Assembly: GCA_002413345.1 (NCBI GenBank)
Contig: DHWU01000063.1
Coordinates: 1-5,564, forward strand
DNA from: Propionibacteriaceae bacterium UBA5174
GTDB taxonomy: Bacteria > Actinomycetota > Actinomycetes > Propionibacteriales > Propionibacteriaceae
Length of the DNA stretch: 5,564 bases
Direction of reading: 5' to 3'
Shown here: in pieces, positions 1-4,207 of the stretch
How the letters are laid out: every line of letters starts with the position of its first letter
How positions within the stretch are numbered: the first letter of the stretch is position 1
Program-made: the position numbers and the translations under genes
Notes under the pieces: generated by a model
What the model saw: the letters and a program-made list of their open reading frames with translations, nothing else
Told to the model about the DNA's origin: nothing
The model's database searches: none

Positions 1-44
1 ACCGCCTGGTCGATTTGACCGTGTTGGTCGGTTCGAAGCTCTGA
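1..44 (+). CDS. gapA: Glyceraldehyde-3-phosphate dehydrogenase, C-terminal end (partial)
   Basis: Only the end of this gene lies in the window. Reading from base 3 gives RLVDLTVLVGSKL followed by a TGA stop at 42-44. The two bases before it (AC) fit the AAC codon of the family's usual N-R-L-V-D-L ending. GAPDH proteins of actinobacteria end in very similar residues (Asn-Arg-Leu-Val-Asp-Leu, then a short hydrophobic tail and Lys). GAPDH oxidises glyceraldehyde 3-phosphate to 1,3-bisphosphoglycerate, the substrate of the Pgk encoded next, and gap-pgk-tpi is the classical order in this phylum. No catalytic residue is inside the window, so the identification rests on 13 residues plus context. Confidence 0.85.
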   Translation, partial: RLVDLTVLVGSKL

Positions 45-61
45 TAGGTCACTGAACGCAA

Positions 62-104
62 GCGTCGGGCCGGTTCGCGGAAATCTCGCGAGTCGGCCCG
101 ATGC
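62..104 (+). promoter_or_regulatory. Long intercistronic hairpin between gapA and pgk
   Basis: Bases 62-80 can pair with 86-104 without a break: 19 pairs, of which four are G-U, closed by the five-base loop AAATC (81-85). The central core CGGGCCG (66-72) matches CGGCCCG (94-100) exactly. No run of T follows, and pgk starts 29 bases later on the same strand, so a simple intrinsic terminator is unlikely. A structure here could protect the 3' end of a processed gapA message, slow RNA polymerase, or set the ratio of gapA to pgk product. The pairing is seen in the sequence; the role is inference. Confidence 0.7.
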
Positions 105-132
105 GTCAATCCCCACTGAAGAGAGGCAAGTT

Positions 133-1329
133 GTGAAGTCGGTAGACGACCTCGGAGACCTGCGCGGTAAGCGCGTGCTGATCCGCTGTGATTTCAATGT
201 GCCGTTGGACGGCGTGACCATCACTGATGATGGCCGGATCAAGGCAGCGTTGCCAACCTTGGTCAAACTCCGCGACGGTGGCGCCAAGATCGTAGTGATG
301 GCGCACCTGGGGCGTCCCAAAGGCACGGTGAAGCCGGAGTTTTCGCTGGCTCCGGTGGCCGCACGGCTGGCTGAGCTGATCGGCTCTAAGGTGACTTTGG
401 CCACCGATGTGGTTGGTCCAAGTGCTCAAGCTAGCGTTGCGACCCTCGCCGAAGGCGAGATAGTGATGTTGGAGAACGTTCGTTATGAGTCAGCTGAGTC
501 GTCCAAGGACGAGGCTGAGCGGGCCGGGCTGGCCGCAAAGTATGCCGCCTTTGGTGATGTCTTCGTCTCCAACGGTTTCGGCGTGGTGCATCGAAAGCAG
601 GCATCGGTCTACGACGTAGCCAAGCTGCTCCCGAATGCTGCCGGTTACCTGGTCGCCAAAGAGGTAGCGGTACTCAAGAAACTCACTATTTCCCCCGAGC
701 GTCCGTATGTAGTGGTGCTGGGCGGGGCGAAGGTCGCTGACAAGTTGGCGGTCATCGACAACCTACTCAAGACCGCAGACACCTTGGTGATTGGCGGTGG
801 CATGGCCTACACCTTCCTCAAAGCGAAAGGCTATGAGGTTGGCAAGTCGCTACTCGACGCTGAGATGGTTGACGTGGTGGGTCAGTATCTGAGCCAAGCC
901 GAGCAGCTCGGCAAACAGATTTTGATCCCGGTCGACGCAGTAGTGGCGCCAGCCTTCGGGCCAGAGGGCCCAGCTACCGTGGTGGATGCTGACGCGATCC
1001 CTGCCGATCAAATTGGTTTGGACATCGGTCCGAAGACGTCGGCAGAGTTCGTTGAGGCCATTCATGGCGCGAAGACCATCTTCTGGAATGGCCCGATGGG
1101 CGTGTTCGAAATGGACCTGTTCGCAGCTGGCACCAAAGCCGTGGCGCAGGCACTCACCCAGACCGACGGTTTCACCGTGGTCGGTGGTGGCGATTCTGCC
1201 GCAGCGGTGCGCCAACTCGGTTTTGCCGACAGCCAATTCGGCCACATTTCGACCGGTGGCGGGGCGTCCCTGGAGTATCTGGAAGGCAAAGAACTGCCCG
1301 GTCTAGCCGTGCTGGAAGAGGAGAACTGA
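133..1329 (+). CDS. pgk: Phosphoglycerate kinase
   Basis: Cytosolic glycolytic enzyme that transfers the acyl phosphate of 1,3-bisphosphoglycerate to ADP, giving 3-phosphoglycerate and ATP. The 398 residues match the usual family length. N-domain substrate motifs are RCDFNVP (18-24), AHLGRP (57-62), ENVRYE (114-119) and the FG..HR segment (149-154). C-domain nucleotide motifs are GGAKVADK (197-204), GGGMAYTF (221-228), WNGPMGVFE (318-326), GGGDSAAAV (351-359) and the TGGGASLEYLEG stretch (374-385). The start is GTG at 133, with GAGAGG (121-126) six bases upstream as ribosome site; upstream codons in frame offer nothing better. One oddity is VSNGFG at 145-150, where the family normally has Asp (as in NDAFG or SDGFG) and this protein has Asn147. 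It lies 88 bases after gapA and one base before tpiA, so co-transcription is likely. Confidence 0.98.
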   Translation: MKSVDDLGDLRGKRVLIRCDFNVPLDGVTITDDGRIKAALPTLVKLRDGGAKIVVMAHLGRPKGTVKPEFSLAPVAARLAELIGSKVTLATDVVGPSAQASVATLAEGEIVMLENVRYESAESSKDEAERAGLAAKYAAFGDVFVSNGFGVVHRKQASVYDVAKLLPNAAGYLVAKEVAVLKKLTISPERPYVVVLGGAKVADKLAVIDNLLKTADTLVIGGGMAYTFLKAKGYEVGKSLLDAEMVDVVGQYLSQAEQLGKQILIPVDAVVAPAFGPEGPATVVDADAIPADQIGLDIGPKTSAEFVEAIHGAKTIFWNGPMGVFEMDLFAAGTKAVAQALTQTDGFTVVGGGDSAAAVRQLGFADSQFGHISTGGGASLEYLEGKELPGLAVLEEEN

Positions 1330-1330
1330 G

Positions 1331-2116
1331 ATGGCGCGCACCCCACTGATGGCTGGAAACTGGAAGCTGAACCTAAACCATGTCGAGGCGACTGGCTTAG
1401 TTCAGAAGCTGGCTTGGACGTTGAAAGATTTCCGCTACGACCAAACCAAGTCCGAAGCTGCAGTGATCGTCCCGTTCACCGATCTTCGTTCAGTGCAGAC
1501 CATCATCGAAGGCGACAAGCTGCCCCTTTTCTGGGGGGCCCAGGATGTTTCAGTGCACGCCTCAGGTGCTTTCACCGGTGAGATCGCAGCTGACATGCTC
1601 GCCAAACTCAACTGCTCCTATGTGGTGGTTGGCCATTCGGAACGGCGTGAGTACCACGGCGAGACCGATGCGCTGATCGGGCAGAAGGCAAAGGTCGTAT
1701 TCGATGCCGGGATGACGCCGATCATCTGCTGCGGTGAGGTGCTGGAGATTCGTAAGGCGGGCACTCATGTGGAGTACGTGCTGGGCCAGATTAAAGAGTG
1801 TCTGGCCCCGCTGACCGCCGAGCAGGTGGCGGCGGCGGTGATTGCGTACGAACCAGTGTGGGCGATCGGGACCGGCGAAGTAGCGACTCCGCAAGACGCC
1901 CAAGAAGTCTGTGGCGCGATCCGCGGATACGTGGCTGAAGCTTTCGGCGAGGCTACGGCCGAGGCGGTACGGATCCAGTACGGCGGCTCGGTTAAGGCAA
2001 ATAATGTGGTCGAGATCATGGGTCAACCTGACGTGGACGGAGCCTTGGTTGGTGGGGCCAGTCTGAATGCGGACGAGTTCGCCAAGATCGTCATGTTCTA
2101 CGCCGCTGGCGCCTGA
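1331..2116 (+). CDS. tpiA: Triosephosphate isomerase
   Basis: Interconverts dihydroxyacetone phosphate and glyceraldehyde 3-phosphate in the cytosol. The product has 261 residues, normal for actinobacterial TIM-barrel isomerases. Active-site residues are visible: Asn10 and Lys12 (GNWKLN), electrophile His102 in VVVGHSERR, catalytic base Glu174 in AYEPVWAIGTG with the mobile loop 6, and the phosphate-binding YGGS (217-220) and ALVGGASL (238-245) segments. The ATG start is one base after the pgk stop; the ribosome site GGAAGAGGAG (1314-1323) sits inside the end of pgk, which implies translational coupling. The gene closes the gapA-pgk-tpiA block and is followed by a hairpin. Nothing in the protein looks damaged. 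Confidence 0.98.
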   Translation: MARTPLMAGNWKLNLNHVEATGLVQKLAWTLKDFRYDQTKSEAAVIVPFTDLRSVQTIIEGDKLPLFWGAQDVSVHASGAFTGEIAADMLAKLNCSYVVVGHSERREYHGETDALIGQKAKVVFDAGMTPIICCGEVLEIRKAGTHVEYVLGQIKECLAPLTAEQVAAAVIAYEPVWAIGTGEVATPQDAQEVCGAIRGYVAEAFGEATAEAVRIQYGGSVKANNVVEIMGQPDVDGALVGGASLNADEFAKIVMFYAAGA

Positions 2117-2130
2117 AGTGTCCCGGGCAA

Positions 2131-2160
2131 AGGGGTGGTTGGGTGATCCCAACCAAACCT
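2131..2160 (+). terminator. Hairpin downstream of tpiA, possible terminator
   Basis: TGGTTGGG (2136-2143) and CCCAACCA (2148-2155) pair perfectly around the loop TGAT. Beyond a two-by-two mismatch, AGG (2131-2133) also pairs with CCT (2158-2160). It lies 14 bases after the tpiA stop. The following bases contain scattered T but no proper T-run, so it may be a weak terminator, an attenuating hairpin or an mRNA end-protecting element. The stem is clear; the function is inferred from position. Confidence 0.45.
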
Positions 2161-2183
2161 CAGTTGTGCTTGCGGGGTGGTCG

Positions 2184-2214
2184 TTGGGTCGATCAGGGCA
2201 ACCTGAGTTAGGAT
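2184..2214 (+). promoter_or_regulatory. Possible promoter immediately upstream of secG
   Basis: TAGGAT (2209-2214) fits the actinobacterial -10 pattern TAnnnT, with a loose -35 match TTGGGT (2184-2189) 19 bases upstream. A start about seven bases after the -10 would fall on base 2222, the first base of the secG start codon, giving a leaderless message. The same bases include AGGA (2210-2213), which could instead be a ribosome site eight bases before the start, so the two readings compete. Confidence 0.3.
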
Positions 2215-2221
2215 TCTCGGC

Positions 2222-2500
2222 GTGATTGCACTCTCGATGACCTGGCCGATCCTGACTCTGGCAGTGATACTGGTGATCACTAGCGTGATTCTCGCCGCGT
2301 TCATTCTGTTGCACAAGAGCCGCGGTGGTGGCATGTCCGACCTGTTCGGTGGTGGGATGTCCACCGGGATGGGCGGCACGTCGGTGGCTGAACGCAATCT
2401 CGACCGTCTAACAATCGTGGTTGGCCTGATCTGGTTGGCCTGCATTATCGGTTCGTTGACGTTGTACAAGTATTTTCCCACTTTTGGGACGCTCGGCTGA
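2222..2500 (+). CDS. secG: Preprotein translocase subunit SecG
   Basis: Small inner-membrane partner of SecY and SecE that assists protein export through the Sec channel. The 92-residue product has two hydrophobic segments (about 8-30 and 64-82) joined by a glycine-rich cytoplasmic loop, HKSRGGGMSDLFGGG (31-45) followed by the Gly-Thr-rich stretch and SVAERNLDRLT (54-64), which is diagnostic of SecG. The chosen start is GTG at 2222, with AGGA eight bases upstream. An in-frame ATG at 2237 (residue 6) would still keep both membrane segments but has no better ribosome site. The gene lies 105 bases after tpiA, the usual actinobacterial neighbourhood, and may have its own promoter. The TGA stop sits in the loop of a small 6-bp hairpin (2492-2506). 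Confidence 0.95.
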   Translation: MIALSMTWPILTLAVILVITSVILAAFILLHKSRGGGMSDLFGGGMSTGMGGTSVAERNLDRLTIVVGLIWLACIIGSLTLYKYFPTFGTLG

Positions 2501-2506
2501 GCCGAG
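2492..2506 (+). repeat. Short inverted repeat with the secG stop codon as its loop
   Basis: CTCGGC (2492-2497) and GCCGAG (2501-2506) are perfect reverse complements and the three-base loop is exactly the secG TGA. At six pairs it is small, and no T-run follows, so it is not a convincing terminator. It could influence termination or reinitiation at the secG-rbpA junction, or be chance. Confidence 0.4.
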
Positions 2507-2517
2507 GCACTATGCAA

Positions 2518-2524
2518 GAGGGAG
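2518..2524 (+). promoter_or_regulatory. Ribosome binding site that fixes the rbpA start
   Basis: GAGGGAG lies seven bases before TTG at 2532. The reading frame is open further upstream to TTG at 2484, but that codon is inside secG and has no ribosome site, and the extra 16 residues are unlike the family. The site therefore supports the TTG at 2532 as the true start. Confidence 0.75.
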
Positions 2525-2531
2525 CACTCAA

Positions 2532-2888
2532 TTGGTAGGTGGTAGTGCCATTCGGGGCAGCCGCGTCGGTGCGGGGCCGATGGGCGAGGCCGAGCGCGGT
2601 GACGCAGCGCCACGACTCTACGTTTCGTACTTCTGTGCCAACGGTCACGAGACCCGTCCAGCATTCGCTGCAGAGGCGGTGGTACCAGAGACCTGGGACT
2701 GCCCGCGTTGTGGGTTGCCGGCGAATCTGGATTCAGACAATCCGCCGCCGCCGCCGAAGACTCAGCCGTACAAGACTCATCTGGCTTACGTGAAGGAACG
2801 TCGTTCCGATGACGAAGCCGTGGCGATTTTGTCCGAGGCGCTGGAAGCCCTGCGGGCTCGACGGGCATCCGGAGAAGTCATTTACTGA
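2532..2888 (+). CDS. rbpA: RNA polymerase-binding protein RbpA (secG-linked paralogue)
   Basis: RbpA proteins bind actinobacterial RNA polymerase and principal-group sigma factors and help open promoters. From the TTG start the product is 118 residues. In order: an N-terminal tail with AIRGSRVG (6-13) and APR (26-28); a core with Cys35, His39, Cys57 and Cys60 (CANGH and CPRC), matching the zinc ligands of Streptomyces RbpA; a linker with five consecutive prolines (71-75); and the sigma-interaction helices beginning KTHLAYVKERRS (81-92). The linker, normally basic, here has only Lys76 and Lys81 among prolines. From memory, an RbpA of this IRGSRVGAGPMGEAERG type is found next to secG in other actinobacteria and is distinct from the better studied Streptomyces protein. 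It starts 31 bases after secG and probably shares its transcript. Its sigma specificity cannot be read from sequence. Confidence 0.9.
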   Translation: MVGGSAIRGSRVGAGPMGEAERGDAAPRLYVSYFCANGHETRPAFAAEAVVPETWDCPRCGLPANLDSDNPPPPPKTQPYKTHLAYVKERRSDDEAVAILSEALEALRARRASGEVIY

Positions 2889-2898
2889 TCAACCACAC

Positions 2899-2949
2899 AC
2901 CGGCGGCTACACACTGCACTCGAAGTAGGGCAGCTGAGTAGCCGCCGGT
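2899..2949. terminator. Inverted repeat at the convergent rbpA and pgl ends, likely bidirectional terminator
   Basis: ACCGGCGGCTAC (2899-2910) and GTAGCCGCCGGT (2938-2949) are perfect 12-bp reverse complements separated by 27 bases, inside which CTGC (2914-2917) and GCAG (2930-2933) can also pair. The left arm covers the gap between the two genes and the pgl stop codon; the right arm lies within pgl codons. Transcripts arriving from both sides would fold it. Neither side has a clean T-run, although the minus-strand exit is T- and G-rich. The position between convergent genes only 18 bases apart supports a terminator. Confidence 0.6.
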
Positions 2950-3644
2950 TCGTCTACTAGCCACAAGGTGCGGCCGCGAGCTGCGACCTGTGCTGCCGGA
3001 AGTTCAGAGTCGCCAGCGAGCGCGCGTCCCACTGCTTCAGCCTTTTCGGCGCCGCCAGCCAGAACCCAGATTTCGGTCGAGGTATTGATTCGATCGATGG
3101 TGAGACTGATCCGTTCGGGCGGGTCGAGGGGAGCGTCGCTGACCCCGATCACTGGTTGGTTGGTGGGCTCATGCGAAGGGTGGCTGGAGAAGATCGAGCC
3201 GATGCTGCCGTGTGGCCCCATGCCGACCAGGCATAAGTCGAAGACGGTGTCGCCCAGTTCTTTGGCGTAAGTCGCAGCGGAGGCAGCAGCGTCGATGGTG
3301 CCGTCAGCGCTGGGCATGGAATGGGTGCGTGCCGGGTCGACCGCGAAGCTGCTGGCGAACAGGGCAAGCGCTGGTCCGGCGTTGCGTTGCGGATCCTCTG
3401 TTGGCAGGAATCGCTCATCAGACCACCAAAGCTCCAGCCGGGAAGTGTCGAGTTCGGAGCCGGGAACTAGCTTGCTGAATTCGGCGTAGGTGGCCATTGC
3501 AGTGCGGCCGCCAGCCAAACTCAGCTGGGTGATCCGACCGTCGGCCTGAAGCTCGACCAAGCTCGCGAGTAGTCGCTTGGCGGTACGCACGGCAAGATCG
3601 GCAAGATCGGCATGTCGAACTACCTGCACCGTTGGCTTGGTCAT
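2907..3644 (-). CDS. pgl: 6-phosphogluconolactonase family protein with altered active site
   Basis: Pgl (DevB) hydrolyses 6-phosphogluconolactone in the oxidative pentose-phosphate pathway. The 245 residues match family length and fold signatures: LSLAGGRTAMATY (41-53), WWSDERFLPTEDPQRN (73-88), FDLCLVGMGP (135-144), PPERISLT (175-182) and AGGAEKAEAV (196-205), the last two holding the phosphate-contacting Arg and Lys of the family. The important anomaly is at 144-152: the family has GP(D/E)GH followed by a Ser-Leu-Phe-type stretch, with the His catalytic, while here it reads PHGSIGSIF, so acidic residue and His become His145 and Ser147. The glycine loop also has Arg47 and Ala49 instead of the common Ser-Thr-Pro pattern. 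The frame is intact, with ribosome site GGTGGGA eight bases before ATG and an in-frame TAG directly before it. No opcA or zwf lies upstream. Fold assignment is firm; lactonase activity is doubtful. Confidence 0.88.
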   Translation of the reverse strand: MTKPTVQVVRHADLADLAVRTAKRLLASLVELQADGRITQLSLAGGRTAMATYAEFSKLVPGSELDTSRLELWWSDERFLPTEDPQRNAGPALALFASSFAVDPARTHSMPSADGTIDAAASAATYAKELGDTVFDLCLVGMGPHGSIGSIFSSHPSHEPTNQPVIGVSDAPLDPPERISLTIDRINTSTEIWVLAGGAEKAEAVGRALAGDSELPAAQVAARGRTLWLVDEPAATQLPYFECSV

Positions 3645-3743
3645 CTAGTCATTCCCACCTTGCTGCCGCCAATTCGATGATTGCGACGGCGCCGCAATGC
3701 TATCGGCACTGTCGGGGGAAGCGTCCAATCTCTGGGTGATGAG

Positions 3744-3779
3744 TGGCTGGCTGGTCCCCGGCGGGGGACCGGCCAGCTG
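3744..3779. repeat. Strong 16-bp hairpin in the pgl-sufR intergenic region
   Basis: Bases 3744-3759 pair with 3764-3779 around a GGCG loop, with three G-U pairs if read as plus-strand RNA; GGTCCCC (3753-3759) and GGGGACC (3764-3770) form a perfect core. It lies about 100 to 135 bases upstream of pgl. No T-run follows on either strand, and no gene ends here, so it is not an ordinary terminator. It may be part of the pgl leader, a dispersed palindromic element or part of a structured RNA. Confidence 0.6.
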
Positions 3780-3783
3780 GAAT

Positions 3784-3948
3784 CGGTACCGCGAGTTGGG
3801 CTGGCCGAGGGGTGCGCGGCCCGGTCGCGGGTGGTACCGGCGGAGTCGGGTCGGGTGATCCGACCTGGGTAGGTTGGTGGAGTCGTTTCGGGAAGGCCTG
3901 CTCGGCCGGAGTGCGGCTGGCCGAGTCTGCCGCAGTGGTGTTGACCAC
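3784..3948. other. Cluster of further hairpins, possible structured RNA or palindromic element
   Basis: Four more foldable units follow within 165 bases. CGGTACC (3784-3790) pairs with GGTACCG (3833-3839), with GCGA/TCGC (3791-3794 and 3825-3828) nested inside. GGTCGG (3849-3854) pairs with CCGACC (3860-3865). CTCGGCC (3901-3907) pairs with GGCCGAG (3919-3925). GTGGT (3935-3939) pairs with ACCAC (3944-3948) around GTTG. I checked for the hallmarks of RNase P RNA, SRP RNA and tmRNA and do not see them. High G+C makes chance pairing easy, so this is a candidate only. Confidence 0.35.
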
Positions 3949-3994
3949 ATACTCACTTCTACTTGGTACCCGGCCCGATTAGTCAGCGAGCCGA

Positions 3995-4025
3995 TTGTTG
4001 AGGTGATCTCTCAATGTTACAACAA
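3995..4025. promoter_or_regulatory. Nested inverted repeats upstream of sufR, possible operator
   Basis: TTGTTG (3995-4000) and CAACAA (4020-4025) are reverse complements, and nested between them TTGAG (3998-4002) mirrors CTCAA (4010-4014). The site is in the least G+C-rich part of the intergenic region, about 185 to 215 bases before sufR. SufR-type repressors bind inverted repeats near their own promoters, and the GTTG and CAAC elements resemble half-sites I recall for cyanobacterial SufR, though the order and spacing differ. The assignment is speculative. Confidence 0.25.
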
Positions 4026-4173
4026 AGCTGGCGCGCTGAGCCTGGCCGGACCCTGCTTTTGAGCGTGCTGCAGCCAGTTAGTCGAATCGGCCGGCCGTCC
4101 AGCGTTCCGATGGGTGGTCTCGGGGCAGGTGGGTCGCTTCGTTACAAGGTTGTGAAGCCGTGTGGACCACTGT

Positions 4174-4201
4174 TTGACGCCTTGAGTATTTAGGTGAGAA
4201 T
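4174..4201 (+). promoter_or_regulatory. Candidate sufR promoter
   Basis: TTGACG (4174-4179) is a good -35 match, and GAGAAT (4196-4201) sits 16 bases downstream as a partial -10. A start six to seven bases later would coincide with the sufR GTG, giving a leaderless or nearly leaderless transcript. An alternative -10 is TATTTA (4187-4192) with TGGACC (4163-4168), spaced 18 bases. Just upstream, GTGGACCAC (4162-4170) and ACAAGGTTGT (4144-4153) are short inverted repeats that could bind the autorepressor. Confidence 0.4.
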
Positions 4202-4207
4202 GGTGTT

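Larger units (their letters stand above)
3645..4207. other. Gene-free divergent intergenic region between pgl and sufR
   Basis: The 563 bases contain several short overlapping open frames on both strands, but none has a recognisable protein, a good ribosome site or plausible composition, so I call no gene. The pgl-side part (about 3680-3950) is G+C-rich and dense in hairpins. The sufR-side part (about 3950-4207) is less G+C-rich and holds inverted repeats and the likely sufR promoter. A weak candidate for the pgl promoter on the minus strand is TAGCAT (complement of 3697-3702) with TTGGAC (complement of 3723-3728), but the 20-base spacing is long. An inverted repeat ATTGCG/CGCAAT (3680-3685 and 3693-3698) overlaps that -10. 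In Mycobacterium tuberculosis the equivalent interval holds opcA, zwf, tal, tkt, ctaB and other genes; no remnant of them is recognisable here. Confidence 0.7.

Noticed and set aside
101..136. Eleven-codon leader peptide frame before pgk
   Set aside because: It has no ribosome site, its ATG lies inside the paired arm of the 62-104 hairpin, and the peptide shows no regulatory codon run.
1562..2314. 250-codon minus-strand frame opposite tpiA and the start of secG
   Set aside because: Antisense to conserved tpiA, full of His/Arg/Asn typical of mirror reading, no family resemblance and no fitting ribosome site.
2484..2531. Longer rbpA start at TTG 2484
   Set aside because: It overlaps secG, lacks a ribosome site and adds residues foreign to the family, while TTG 2532 has a strong site.
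2098..2868. 256-codon open frame on the minus strand opposite secG and rbpA
   Set aside because: It lies antisense to two well-supported genes, and its product is Pro/Arg-rich with no recognisable domain, as expected for a shadow frame in G+C-rich DNA.
3645..4062. Several short frames on both strands in the pgl-sufR gap (for example 3645-3956 minus, 3743-3982 plus, 3874-4062 plus)
   Set aside because: They overlap one another, are low in complexity, lack ribosome sites and resemble no remnant of opcA, zwf or other expected genes.
4088..4097. Ten-base palindrome CGGCCGGCCG
   Set aside because: A simple alternating G+C palindrome is common by chance in this composition and has no loop or nearby partner to suggest a function.
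3700..4200. Possible RNase P RNA, SRP RNA, tmRNA or tRNA in the gene-free region
   Set aside because: I found none of the conserved core sequences of RNase P RNA, the SRP tetraloop domain, a tmRNA end or a tRNA T-arm on either strand.
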